From DATBGO01 sp963840095 (GTDB lineage Bacteria > Actinomycetota > Actinomycetes > Streptosporangiales > Streptosporangiaceae), in the NCBI GenBank assembly GCA_963840095.1, contig CAWIXN010000004.1, forward strand, positions 1 to 64,000: a stretch of DNA of 64,000 nucleotides, in the 5' to 3' direction. A program made the position numbers and the translations under genes. The notes beneath the pieces were generated by a model, which worked only from the letters and a program-made list of their open reading frames with translations, did no database searches and was not told where the DNA came from. Each line of letters opens with the position of its first letter. Within the stretch, counting starts at the first letter, position 1. Positions 51,548 to 60,210 of this stretch are shown here, piece after piece.

Positions 51548-53320
51548 ATGCCCGACGCGGGTCCCGTGCCAGGAGCGGTCCGCGGCGAGCGCTACCAGGG
51601 CGACCACTACAAGTGGGTGGTCCTGTCGAACACCACGCTCGGCATGACGATGGCGACCATCGATATGTCGATCATGCTCATCGCCCTGCCGGACATCTTC
51701 CGCGGCATCCACATCGATCCGCTCGCTCCGGGCAACAGCTTCTACCTGCTGTGGATGATCCTGAGCTTCATGGTCGTCACCAGCGTGCTGGTGGTGAGCC
51801 TGGGGCGGCTCGGCGACATGTACGGCCGGGTGCGGATGTACAACCTGGGCTTCGTCGTCTACACGTTCTTCTCGCTGCTGCTCACGATCACCTGGATGAG
51901 CGGGACGGCGGCGGCGTTGTGGCTGGTCATCATGCGGGTCTTCCAGGGCGTGGGCGCGGCGCTCCTGATCGCCAATTCCGCGGCGATCCTGACCGACGCC
52001 TTTCCCGAGAACCAGCGGGGGATGGCGCTGGGCATCAACCAGGTGGCCGGGATCAGCGGCTCGTTCATCGGCCTGGTCCTCGGCGGCCTGCTGGCCCCGA
52101 TCCAGTGGCGGCTCATCTTCCTGGTGTCGGTGCCGATCGGCCTGTTCGGGACGGTGTGGGCCTACCGCATGCTCCGGGAGGTACCCCGGCGGGGGACGGC
52201 ACGCCTCGACTGGCCGGGAAATGTGACCTTCGCGCTCGGCCTGGTGGGGATCATGGTCGGCATCACCTACGGCATTCAGCCCTACGGTCACCACACCATG
52301 GGCTGGACGAGCCCGTTCGTGATCGGCTGCCTGGCCGGCGGGGTCATCCTGCTGGCGGCCTTCGCGCTTATCGAGCAGCGGGTCGCCGATCCGATGTTCC
52401 GCCTGTCGCTGTTCCGGATCCGGGCGTTCACCGCAGGCAGCCTGTCCTCCCTGCTCGCCAGCATCGGCCGGGGCGGGCTCATGTTCATGCTCATCATCTG
52501 GCTCCAGGGGATCTGGCTGCCCCGCCACGGTTACAGCTTCAGCCAGACCCCGCTGTGGGCCGGGATCTACATGCTGCCGCTCACCGCCGGGTTCCTGCTG
52601 GCCGGACCGGTTTCGGGAGTCCTGTCGGACCGGTTCGGCTCGCGGCCGTTCGCCTCCGGGGGAATGATCGCCGCCGCTGGCTCGTTTCTCCTGCTCGAAC
52701 TGCTGCCGGTCGACTTCTCCTACTGGTCCTTCGCGGGGATCCTGCTACTGAACGGCCTGGCCATGGGGGCGTTCGCCGCCCCCAACCGGGCGGGCGTGAT
52801 GAACAGCCTGCCGCCGCAGCACCGCGGGGTCGGCTCGGGGATGAACTCCACGTTCCAGAACAGCGCCCAGGTGCTGTCGATCGGGATCTTCTTCACCCTG
52901 ATGATCGTCGGCCTTTCGGGCACGCTGCCCGGGGCGCTCTATCACGGCCTGGTCGCTCACGGGGTGCCCGCATCGGTGGCGCTGTCGGCGGCCCGCCTGC
53001 CGCCGGTCTCGACGCTGTTCGCAGCCTTCCTGGGCTACAGCCCCGTTCAGCACCTCATCGGGACGTCCGTACTGGCTGGCCTGCCCGCTCACCAGGCGGC
53101 CGTGCTGACCGGCCGCGGCTTCTTCCCTTCGCTCATCTCGCCCCCCTTCGCCAGCGGGCTGCACGCGGCGTTCGACTTCGCCATCGGCGCCTGCCTCGCG
53201 GCGGCCGGCATGTCCTGGCTGCGCGGCGGAAAGTACCACTACCGCGAGAACGCCGTGACCGCTTCGCCGGCCGCCTCGGAACCCTTGCGAACTGAGGCCA
53301 AAGACGTACTATCTCAATAA
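51548..53320 (+). CDS. MFS multidrug transporter (14-helix)
   Basis: The product is 590 residues from ATG 51548 (a GGAGAG box lies about 12 bases upstream). Landmarks are TMATIDMSIMLIALPDIFRG (motif D1 with Asp), LGRLGDMYGRVRMYNLG (motif A), then GINQVAGISGSFIGLVLGGL (motif C). It is divergent from MarR and the DHA2 gene, so likely a co-controlled efflux pump. Its stop overlaps the next start by one base (TAATG). Confidence 0.93.
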   Translation: MPDAGPVPGAVRGERYQGDHYKWVVLSNTTLGMTMATIDMSIMLIALPDIFRGIHIDPLAPGNSFYLLWMILSFMVVTSVLVVSLGRLGDMYGRVRMYNLGFVVYTFFSLLLTITWMSGTAAALWLVIMRVFQGVGAALLIANSAAILTDAFPENQRGMALGINQVAGISGSFIGLVLGGLLAPIQWRLIFLVSVPIGLFGTVWAYRMLREVPRRGTARLDWPGNVTFALGLVGIMVGITYGIQPYGHHTMGWTSPFVIGCLAGGVILLAAFALIEQRVADPMFRLSLFRIRAFTAGSLSSLLASIGRGGLMFMLIIWLQGIWLPRHGYSFSQTPLWAGIYMLPLTAGFLLAGPVSGVLSDRFGSRPFASGGMIAAAGSFLLLELLPVDFSYWSFAGILLLNGLAMGAFAAPNRAGVMNSLPPQHRGVGSGMNSTFQNSAQVLSIGIFFTLMIVGLSGTLPGALYHGLVAHGVPASVALSAARLPPVSTLFAAFLGYSPVQHLIGTSVLAGLPAHQAAVLTGRGFFPSLISPPFASGLHAAFDFAIGACLAAAGMSWLRGGKYHYRENAVTASPAASEPLRTEAKDVLSQ

Positions 53321-53745
53321 TGGCTGAATGGTGGTCGATCGAGGTCCTGCACGGCGAGCTGTCGGCGGTCCGGTGGCAGGAGCAGCACGACTCTGAGCTG
53401 ATCGAGGCGGCGCTGACCAACGGCGCCCTCGACGGCTCGTGGCAGGCGGACGGCTGGGGCGTGATCTTCGAGGTGTGCTTCGAGAACGAGGAGCAGTGGG
53501 AGGCATTCCGCAACCTGCCCGCCGTGCGCGCTGCCCTGGACGGCGTGCCCGATCCGGTCAACGGCCTGCTCATTTACCGCGGCCGGGGCGGCGGGGCGGG
53601 CCCGAGGAACCCGCGCAAGCCGAAGCCGGCGCCGAGCGCTAGTGCCATGTCACTGCCCGAGCCTGACGCGGAGCCGTACCTGAACCTTTCCAGCAGCACA
53701 CCGCCGGACCTGGTCACAGCGGGCACCGTCAGCTGTCAGGGGTAG
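53320..53745 (+). CDS. Conserved hypothetical protein after MFS
   Basis: The product is 141 residues, translationally coupled to the transporter (TAATG). The first 90 residues look like a compact alpha/beta domain (MAEWWSIEVLHGELSAVRWQ, WGVIFEVCFENEEQWEAFRN, PDPVNGLLIYRGRGG). The rest is a disordered Pro/Ser tail. Similar short proteins occur in other actinomycetes without known function. Confidence 0.7.
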   Translation: MAEWWSIEVLHGELSAVRWQEQHDSELIEAALTNGALDGSWQADGWGVIFEVCFENEEQWEAFRNLPAVRAALDGVPDPVNGLLIYRGRGGGAGPRNPRKPKPAPSASAMSLPEPDAEPYLNLSSSTPPDLVTAGTVSCQG

Positions 53746-53934
53746 CCGCCGGAGCCGCTTGCCCCGCGGGTGCCTTCGCCAGGCGGGCTTGCCCGGCGCG
53801 GGCCTGCTGACGGCTCGCCACGAAGTACCGCATGCCTTCCGTGGCGAGGTCAGTCGGCCGCTCCAGCGGCCCGGGCGTGGCGCTCCCGCGAGGCAGGCCG
53901 ACCGGGGGCGTGATCTGGCCGCCGGCGCCGGTCT

Positions 53935-54192
53935 TCAGGTCTGGGTCGTGGCGGGCAGGCCCCAGGTACAGCCGATGAAGTCGGTTCTCGCCGCGCAGGC
54001 CTGGAAGGCGCCCGGGGCGCTGGAGTCCCCGAGGACGTCCGTCCAGAGTAGTCGGATCACCGCCTCACGGCTGTCCGCATCGATGTCCCTGGCCGGGCCG
54101 CGCGCCTGGGCCGCATCCTTGGCAATATCGTCGCAGCCGGCGCGATGTACCCGGAAAACCCCGGAGCCGGTGCGGACCGCTGTGAGTTCCAT
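53935..54192 (-). CDS. Small hypothetical protein
   Basis: The product is 85 residues, divergent from the hydroxyacyl-CoA dehydrogenase gene. The N-terminus (VRTGSGVFRVHRAGCDDIAK) and SREAVIRLLWTDVLGD, with three later Cys, look like genuine protein. A plausible coding stretch with stop at 53736 (LERPTDLATEGMRYFVASRQ) follows downstream in another frame and overlaps the gene at 53320-53745. It may belong to the same original gene after a frame change. Confidence 0.45.
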   Translation of the reverse strand: MELTAVRTGSGVFRVHRAGCDDIAKDAAQARGPARDIDADSREAVIRLLWTDVLGDSSAPGAFQACAARTDFIGCTWGLPATTQT

Positions 54193-54219
54193 CGTGGTGC
54201 CAACTGTAATCTCGCCGAC

Positions 54220-55431
54220 ATGGACGTAATCGAGGTGGCAGTGGTCGGGCTCGGCACCATGGGGGCCGGCATCGCCGAGGTATTCGCCAGGGCCGGGATG
54301 GCGGTGGTGGCGATCGACGTCGGCCCGGGCCCGCTTGAGCGGGGCATGGCCTCCCTGAACCGGTCTCTGGCCAGGGCCTTAACCAGGGGAAAGCTGACCG
54401 AGCAGGAGAAAACGGAGATACTGGCGCGGATCCGTCTGGGCGGGTCGGTCGCCGACGCGGCCGCCGCCGACCTCGTCGTGGAGGCGGTGACGGAGCAGAT
54501 GGAGACCAAGCGCCAGGTATTCGCCGAACTCGGCCAGGTCTGCCGGCCTGACGCCATCCTGGCCACCAACACCTCCTCCCTGTCGGTCACCGCGCTCGCG
54601 GCCGGCACGAGTCTGCCCGGCCGGGTGGTCGGCCTGCACTTCTTCAACCCGGCTCCGGTGATGCGGCTCGTCGAGGTGGTCACCACGGTGCTCACCGCGC
54701 CCGAGACCGGCCAGGCCGTGACCGATCTTGTCCGGCGGCTCGGCAAGACTCCCGTCCGGGTGACCGACCGGGCTGGATATATCGTTAATGCGCTGCTGTT
54801 GCCCTACCTCAACCATGCGGTACGGATGCTCGAGACCGGCTACGCCAGCCGGGAGGACATCGATGCCGCCGCCACGGCAGGCATCGGGCTGCCGATGGGC
54901 CCGCTGGCCCTGCTCGACCTGATCGGCCTGGACACCTCGCTGTCCGCACTCGAGGCGCTGCAGGCGGAGTTCGGCGGCCCGCGCTTCGCCGCCGCGCCCA
55001 TGCTGCGCAGGCTGGTCGTGGCCGGCCTGACCGGGCGCAAGGCCGGCCGCGGCTTCTACGACTACGACAAGAAGGAATCGGCGCAGCAGGCCGGTCCAGG
55101 ATTGATTGTTAACGGGGGACGCGCCGCCGGTCCCGCCACTGTGCTGCTGGTCGGCGGCGACACGGGCCCGGGGACCCGGCTCGGCGACATGATCGCGGCA
55201 GCCGACTGGCCGCTCGCGGCTGGCCGCGACCAGCGCGGTCACGCCGGGGCCGTTCACCACGGCAGCCACCGGACCGGCGCCCCGGACGACAACGACCCGG
55301 ATACGCACGACCTCGACACTGACGACCTCGACACTGACGATCTGGACACTCACGATCTGGACACTCACGGTCTGCGCGGCGGTCTGCGCGGCGGCCTGCC
55401 CGGTGGCGGGCCGGGTCGGCCAGGCTGGTAA
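54220..55431 (+). CDS. 3-hydroxyacyl-CoA dehydrogenase, first half
   Basis: The product is 403 residues from ATG 54220. The NAD-binding Rossmann domain starts IEVAVVGLGTMGAGIAEVFA. The catalytic region has ATNTSSLSVTALA and VGLHFFNPAPVMRLVEVV, followed by the 3HCDH C-terminal domain (DRAGYIVNALLLPYLNHAVR, GIGLPMGPLALLDLIGLD, GRKAGRGFYDY). Actinobacterial homologues of about 590 residues carry a second, degenerate dehydrogenase half. Here the tail runs into DLDTD repeats and a stop, and the second half continues in another frame. It interconverts 3-hydroxyacyl- and 3-oxoacyl-CoA (3-hydroxybutyryl-CoA type). Confidence 0.88.
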   Translation: MDVIEVAVVGLGTMGAGIAEVFARAGMAVVAIDVGPGPLERGMASLNRSLARALTRGKLTEQEKTEILARIRLGGSVADAAAADLVVEAVTEQMETKRQVFAELGQVCRPDAILATNTSSLSVTALAAGTSLPGRVVGLHFFNPAPVMRLVEVVTTVLTAPETGQAVTDLVRRLGKTPVRVTDRAGYIVNALLLPYLNHAVRMLETGYASREDIDAAATAGIGLPMGPLALLDLIGLDTSLSALEALQAEFGGPRFAAAPMLRRLVVAGLTGRKAGRGFYDYDKKESAQQAGPGLIVNGGRAAGPATVLLVGGDTGPGTRLGDMIAAADWPLAAGRDQRGHAGAVHHGSHRTGAPDDNDPDTHDLDTDDLDTDDLDTHDLDTHGLRGGLRGGLPGGGPGRPGW

Positions 55432-55485
55432 GGCTGGTGGCGGCGGACCGGACGGCGGCGGACCGGACGGCGGCGGACCGGACGG
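55309..55485. repeat. Two 15-bp repeat arrays at the split of the dehydrogenase
   Basis: Four units of 15 bp at 55309-55368 (encoding DLDT[D/H]) and three units of 15 bp at 55441-55485 (encoding GGPDG in the next frame) flank the point where the coding frame changes. Repeat slippage or an assembly error here could have split the gene. Confidence 0.88.
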
Positions 55486-55972
55486 CGGCGAGCTGATCAT
55501 CGTGCACGCGAAGGATCCGGGCGCCGGCGTGCTCGGCGCGGCAATGGCCACGGGACTGCCCGCTGAGGCGGTCGGCCTGCACCTGGCTGGCGACCAGCTT
55601 GCCGAACTCGTCGTCACCCCCCTGTCGGCGCCCAGGGCGGTCGAGGCGGCGGCCGTCCTGGCGGCCCGGCTCGGAGTGAGCGTGATCCGCTGCCCGGACC
55701 GGCCCGGATTCCTGGTCTGCGCGTTGCTGTACCCGCACCTGAACGACGCCGTCCGGATGGTCCAGGACGGCTATGCGTCAGCCGCCGATATTGACACCGC
55801 GATGACACTGGGCTGCGGTTACCCGCGCGGCCCGATGCAGCTGCTCGATGAGGCCGGTCCCGGTCTGGTGCTGGCCGTGCTCACCAAGATGCATGAGCGA
55901 TACGGCGATCCGGCGTTCGCCCCCGCGCCGCTGCTCACCGAGCATGCGGCCGCTCGCCAGCCCTTCTGCTAG
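55403..55972 (+). CDS. 3-hydroxyacyl-CoA dehydrogenase, second half (frame-shifted)
   Basis: The product is 189 residues from GTG 55403, inside the end of the first half. After Gly/Pro repeats it shows a reduced Rossmann remnant (LIIVHAKDPGAGVLGAAMAT) and a full 3HCDH C-terminal domain (DRPGFLVCALLYPHLNDAVR, MTLGCGYPRGPMQLLDEAGP, FAPAPLLTEH). Together with the first half it adds up to the normal family length of about 590. Either the two pieces are now separate proteins or the frame change is an error. Confidence 0.72.
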   Translation: MAGRVGQAGKAGGGGPDGGGPDGGGPDGGELIIVHAKDPGAGVLGAAMATGLPAEAVGLHLAGDQLAELVVTPLSAPRAVEAAAVLAARLGVSVIRCPDRPGFLVCALLYPHLNDAVRMVQDGYASAADIDTAMTLGCGYPRGPMQLLDEAGPGLVLAVLTKMHERYGDPAFAPAPLLTEHAAARQPFC

Positions 55973-55986
55973 CGGCGCAGCGTGCA

Positions 55987-56451
55987 TCAGGCGCCGATGG
56001 CATTCACCTTGTCGATGAGAGCGGTCAGCACCTGGTCCTGTGCCGCGAGGTGGTCTTGGATTTTGACCGCCTCGTGCAGCACGGCGTCGGCGTCGTTGTA
56101 GGTCGCCTCGGACCGCTTATCTGCCGCCGCCGCCAGCACGTTCTGGCCGACGATGATCACGGAAAGCAGGACCAGCTGCAGGAACGTCTGGGATATCCAG
56201 GACACCAGGACGACCGGGTTCCCCGAGGTGATCGCCGACGGCAGGCTGACCAGCGCTAGCGCCGCGAAGGCGTAGGCGCACCACATGGTCCCGACCCCGG
56301 TAGTGACCTTGACGGCCAGCCATGAGTTGAACCGGGCCGATGTGCTGTCGCGCGGCATCTGGTCGGCGACCTTGACCGGCTTTGTCGTCCTGGCCAGCTT
56401 CGCGGCAGTCCGGTGGTGCGGCACGTACTGGTAGATCGTTCGTTCGGTCAT
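55987..56451 (-). CDS. Conserved two-helix membrane protein
   Basis: The product is 154 residues from ATG 56451 (AAAGGAA box). Two membrane helices (GTMWCAYAFAALALVSLPSA; then WISQTFLQLVLLSVIIVGQN) are followed by a conserved cytosolic helix (AAADKRSEATYNDADAVLHE). It resembles widespread actinobacterial and proteobacterial small membrane proteins of unknown role. Confidence 0.78.
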   Translation of the reverse strand: MTERTIYQYVPHHRTAAKLARTTKPVKVADQMPRDSTSARFNSWLAVKVTTGVGTMWCAYAFAALALVSLPSAITSGNPVVLVSWISQTFLQLVLLSVIIVGQNVLAAAADKRSEATYNDADAVLHEAVKIQDHLAAQDQVLTALIDKVNAIGA

Positions 56452-56611
56452 GACGACACATTCCTTTCGTCCCGTTTCCCGCGCCGGGCCCGGTGCTTCT
56501 CGGCAAGGACAGGAATCCTTGCATATTTGCGCAACTAGTTGTGGAGTGCATTGGACAGAGCTGGGCGCCCCTGTGATCATCCGTGGCGTGTCATGCCTTA
56601 GTGTGGCGGCC

Positions 56612-56986
56612 GTGAGCCCGCGCAAGGCCCGTCGCCTGCCTGCCGATATCCCGCGCAGGCCGCGCCGAGGCGGCCGGACGCCCGGGACGCCCGGGACACC
56701 CGGCGCATCATCGCCGGGTGGCGGCCCGGAACCGGCGGCCCGGCTCGGCCCGGCACAGATCGAGGAGTGGCCGGACGGGTTCTGGGTGACCCGCCGGATC
56801 CCGGGCGCGGCGGCCACCAAGATGTACCGCTGTCCGGGCTGCGACCAGGAGATCATGCCCGGCACTCCGCACCTGGTCGTCTGGCCGGAACAGACCCCGG
56901 GTCCCGACGAGCGAAGGCACTGGCACAATGCGTGCTGGCAGCGGCGACCGCGTCGCGCTGGGCCCGGGCCGAGCACTCATCGATGA
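56612..56986 (+). CDS. Small zinc-ribbon-like conserved protein
   Basis: The product is 124 residues from GTG 56612. The Pro/Arg/Gly-rich N-terminal half is disordered. The C-terminal half is conserved: GFWVTRRIPGAAATKMYRCP, GCDQEIMPGTPHLVVWPE and RRHWHNACW, with CxxC and H/C forming a probable zinc knuckle. Homologues in Streptomyces are often labelled ATP/GTP-binding without support. Its stop is 8 bases before the next gene. Confidence 0.75.
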   Translation: MSPRKARRLPADIPRRPRRGGRTPGTPGTPGASSPGGGPEPAARLGPAQIEEWPDGFWVTRRIPGAAATKMYRCPGCDQEIMPGTPHLVVWPEQTPGPDERRHWHNACWQRRPRRAGPGPSTHR

Positions 56987-56993
56987 GGCGGAA

Positions 56994-57707
56994 ATGACGA
57001 GGATCATGGCCAGCACCGTGCTGCCGGCCGTCCGCGAGGCTGTCACGCTGCGGACGGCCGACAACCTGAACCTGGTCGGCGAGCTCGCGCTGCCTGAAGG
57101 CCGGGCTCCGGTTGCCACCCTGGTCTGCCTGCATCCGCTGCCCACCGCCGGCGGGATGATGGACAGCCATGTGCTGCGGAAAGCCTCCTACCGGCTGCCT
57201 GCGCTGGCCGATCTCGCGGTACTCAGGTTCAACACCCGCGGCACCGCCTCGGACCATGGGGCCAGCGAGGGCGAGTTCGGGGCTGGCGAGGCCGAGCAGC
57301 ATGACGTGCAGGCCGCCATCGGGTACTGCGTGGCGGCCGGGCTGCCGCGGCTGTGGCTGCTCGGCTGGTCGTTCGGCACGGAACTGGCGCTGAAATGGGG
57401 CAACGTCCCTGAGGTCGAAGGCGGCATCCTGCTGTCGCCGGTGCTGCACCGGGCGGATGACCCGGACCTGGACAGCTGGGCGGCATCGGGCCGGCCGCTG
57501 CTCGTGCTGGTGCCAGAGTTCGACGACTACCTGCGACCCGACGAGGCGCGGGCCCGGTTCGCCCGGGTGCCGCAGGCCGAGCTCGTGGTCGGAGAGCGGG
57601 CCGGGCACCTATGGGTCGGTGAGCCGTATGTACGTATCGTGCTGAATGAGATCGTGCGGCACCTCAACCCGGCTGCCTGGCCGCTGCCCACCGAATGGAA
57701 GGACTGA
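56994..57707 (+). CDS. Alpha/beta hydrolase
   Basis: The product is 237 residues from ATG 56994; ATG 57006 is an alternative. The nucleophile elbow is LLGWSFGTELALKWG (Ser), the oxyanion region TLVCLHPLPTAGGMMDS, and the His is in ERAGHLWVGEP. LRFNTRGTASDHGASEGEF resembles the dienelactone-hydrolase-like YsgA/alpha-beta family. Substrate unknown. Its stop overlaps the upstream region of the next SDR gene. Confidence 0.87.
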   Translation: MTRIMASTVLPAVREAVTLRTADNLNLVGELALPEGRAPVATLVCLHPLPTAGGMMDSHVLRKASYRLPALADLAVLRFNTRGTASDHGASEGEFGAGEAEQHDVQAAIGYCVAAGLPRLWLLGWSFGTELALKWGNVPEVEGGILLSPVLHRADDPDLDSWAASGRPLLVLVPEFDDYLRPDEARARFARVPQAELVVGERAGHLWVGEPYVRIVLNEIVRHLNPAAWPLPTEWKD

Positions 57708-57712
57708 CCGTG

Positions 57713-58477
57713 ATGAACCCCTTCGACCTGACAGGTAAGAACGCGTTCGTCACCGGCGCGTCGCGCGGGATCGGGCGGTCCATTGCGGTGGGGCTGGCCG
57801 CCGCCGGCGCCGACGTGGCGCTGGTAGCGCGCGGCGAAGACGGGCTGGCCGAGACGGCGGCGGACATCACCGCGCTCGGCCGCAAGAGCTTCGTGATCCG
57901 CGCCGACGTCACCAGCCAGGAGGCCGTGGCCGACGCTGCTGCGGCGGCCATCGACCGGCTCGGTTACGTGGACATCGTGGTGAACAACGCGGGCGGCTCC
58001 AACTTCATGGTCGGGTTCCGCGACCTGCGGCTGGCCGGCTGGCAGAAGCTGATGCGGCTCAATCTCGACTCGGCGGTGTACGTCTGCCATGCGTTCGCCG
58101 GGCACCTGCTCGAACGCGGGCAGGGCTCAGTGATCAACGTCGCATCGGTAGCCGGGATAATGGGCTCGCCGTTCCTGTCTCCCTACGGGGCGGCCAAGGC
58201 CGGCCTGATCTCGCTGACCAAGTCCCTGGCTGTCGAGTGGGGCGCTGAGGGCGTCCGGGTCAACGCCCTCTGCCCGGGCTGGACCGCCACCGACCTGAAC
58301 CGCAACCTCTGGGAAGACCCGGATGCCGGGCCGGCCACCATCGCGAAGGTGCCAATGCGGCGCTGGGGCACCGCCGAAGAGATGGCCGGGCCGGCCGTCT
58401 TCCTGGCCAGCCCGGCATCGTCCTACATGACCGGCCAGGTGCTCCTCATCGACGGCGGCCAGACCATCCACCCCTGA
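57713..58477 (+). CDS. SDR-family oxidoreductase (FabG-like)
   Basis: The product is 254 residues from ATG 57713 (GGAAGGA 11 bases upstream). NAD(P) motif FVTGASRGIGRSIAVGL, NNAGG in VDIVVNNAGGSNFM, Ser145 in VINVASVAG, Tyr158 and Lys162 in SPYGAAKAG, and C-terminal YMTGQVLLIDGG. It oxidises or reduces a hydroxyl group of an unknown substrate. It follows the hydrolase by 5 bases. Confidence 0.93.
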   Translation: MNPFDLTGKNAFVTGASRGIGRSIAVGLAAAGADVALVARGEDGLAETAADITALGRKSFVIRADVTSQEAVADAAAAAIDRLGYVDIVVNNAGGSNFMVGFRDLRLAGWQKLMRLNLDSAVYVCHAFAGHLLERGQGSVINVASVAGIMGSPFLSPYGAAKAGLISLTKSLAVEWGAEGVRVNALCPGWTATDLNRNLWEDPDAGPATIAKVPMRRWGTAEEMAGPAVFLASPASSYMTGQVLLIDGGQTIHP

Positions 58478-58530
58478 GCTAGCCGGAGTGGCCCGCCATG
58501 TGTAATAGACGGCAGTTTGCCGCTGCATAA

Positions 58531-58567
58531 AAGAATGGCGCGGCCCGTCGCGGGCCGCGCCATTCTT
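58531..58567 (-). terminator. Terminator of the FilP/Scy-like gene
   Basis: AAGAATGGCGCGGCCCG pairs perfectly over 17 bp with the arm at 58551-58567 around a TCG loop. Read on the minus strand it ends in TTCTTTT. It lies 16 bases after the coiled-coil gene and may also stop the convergent SDR transcript. Confidence 0.85.
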
Positions 58568-58582
58568 GGGCTGCCGGGAGGA

Positions 58583-59989
58583 TTACTCGGTCCACCATTC
58601 CTTGTCGTCATCGCTGGCCTTGCTGCTGGCCGACGGCTTCGCGGCGGTCACGGTGCCGTTGCTCGGCTTGCCGTCCTGGCCCAGTCCGCCATGCTGGCCC
58701 CCGGCCGCGGAGCGGGATGCCTGGGTGGCCGGCACCGCAGCGGGAGCGCCGTTGCTCAGCCGGGCGTCGGTCTGCGGCGCCGCGGTAACCGCCTTGGCGG
58801 CGGGGGCCTGAACGGCCGGCGCGGCTGGCTTGAGCGCGTCGGCGAGGCCCGGCATCTGGCCGCCCAGCAGCTGGCTGATCTGCGCCAGGTGAGCGGCGAC
58901 GCTCTCCTTCTGCTTGTTCAGCTCGTCGACGTGACGCTGCGCAGTGCTGCGGTGACGCTCAGCCTCAGCCTTGGTGTCGGCCAGCAGCTGGTCGGCCTGG
59001 GCCTTGGCCTGCGCGACGATCTGGTCAGCGTTCTTCTTGGCATTGCCGACCAGCTGCCTGGAGTGCTGATCGGCGTCCCGCCTGGTCTGCTCGGCCTGGG
59101 CACTGGCCTTGCTGGCCCGCTGCTCGGCTGTGGCAGCGCGCTGCTCGGCCTCCGAGACCATCTTCTGCGTGGCGGCCTGCGCCGCAGCCAGGCGCTCGGC
59201 CTCCTGACGCTCGGCTTCCTCACGCCTGGAAGCGAGCTGGATGTCGAACTCCGCCTCCGCCTGGGCCCGCTGCGCCTCGCTCTCCTCCAGGATCCGCTGC
59301 GCCTGGCTGCGCATCTCGTCAGCCTGGCGCTTGGAGGTGGTGAGGATCTCGTCCCGCTCCCGCTTCGAGGACGCCTTGAGCTGGGCGACCTCGCGCTCGG
59401 TGGTGGTGCGGAGCTTGGCGATGTCCCGTTCGATCGCGGCCCGCTTCTCGGCGACCTCATGGTCGGCGGTGGCCCGGAGCTTGGCGACCTCGCGCTCGGT
59501 GGTGGAGGTCAGCTCGTCGGCCTCGCGCCGGGCGCCCGTCCTGATCGCGTCGGCCTCGCGCTCAGCCGAACCGCGCAGGTCGTCGGTCTCCCGCTTGGCG
59601 TTGGCCCGGAGCTCGGCTGCTTCGTTCTCCGCTGCCGCCCGGGCCTCGGCCGCCTCGACCTTGGCGGAGGCGTTGAATTCGTTCGCCGCCGAGCGGGCCT
59701 CCTGCAGGATCTCGGTGGCCTGCTCCTCGGCGAGCCTCAGCAGCTGCTCGATGCGCGAGCCAAGACCGGAATAGGTCGGGCGTTCCTGCTCCTGGATCTG
59801 GCGGTGCGCCTCGGACAGCTCCCTGTGCAGCGCCTGGACTTGGTCGCGGTGCTGGCGCAGCTCATTGTCGATCTGCTTGAGGTGCTCGTTGACCTGGTGC
59901 GGGTCGTACCCACGCATGACTCTCGCGAAGTCGCGCTGCGGGGTTTCCTCGAAGAAATTGCTGAGCTGGGCATCGATGTCGGGCTGCAT
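58583..59989 (-). CDS. FilP/Scy-like DivIVA-related coiled-coil protein
   Basis: The product is 468 residues from ATG 59989. A short DivIVA-like N-terminus (ETPQRDFARVMRGYDPHQVN) leads into about 300 residues of uninterrupted coiled coil rich in Ala, Glu, Arg and Lys with regular REVAKLRA-type heptads. The C-terminal tail is disordered (ends DDDKEWWTE). In Streptomyces FilP and Scy form tip-growth cytoskeleton with DivIVA and lie beside mce, thiolase and meaB, exactly as here. Only one of the two genes is present in this window. Streptomyces annotation often calls it cellulose-binding. Confidence 0.85.
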   Translation of the reverse strand: MQPDIDAQLSNFFEETPQRDFARVMRGYDPHQVNEHLKQIDNELRQHRDQVQALHRELSEAHRQIQEQERPTYSGLGSRIEQLLRLAEEQATEILQEARSAANEFNASAKVEAAEARAAAENEAAELRANAKRETDDLRGSAEREADAIRTGARREADELTSTTEREVAKLRATADHEVAEKRAAIERDIAKLRTTTEREVAQLKASSKRERDEILTTSKRQADEMRSQAQRILEESEAQRAQAEAEFDIQLASRREEAERQEAERLAAAQAATQKMVSEAEQRAATAEQRASKASAQAEQTRRDADQHSRQLVGNAKKNADQIVAQAKAQADQLLADTKAEAERHRSTAQRHVDELNKQKESVAAHLAQISQLLGGQMPGLADALKPAAPAVQAPAAKAVTAAPQTDARLSNGAPAAVPATQASRSAAGGQHGGLGQDGKPSNGTVTAAKPSASSKASDDDKEWWTE

Positions 59990-60210
59990 TTCGCCTAATC
60001 CTGTGTAGACCTGGGGAGGGGATACGCACGCCCGGGCGATGGCCCTGCGTCCGCCTCCGGACCGGCGCCGCGTACGTCCGCCGCCAGCCCTGCCGACCCG
60101 CAAGTTCACTCGCCCGGTGCCTAGGAAGCGTACTCCCCCTCATGAGCAGTTGGCGGCACGTTCGCTGTCGCTCATGGTGCAGATCCGGGTTTTCGGGTAA
60201 ATGAATCTGT

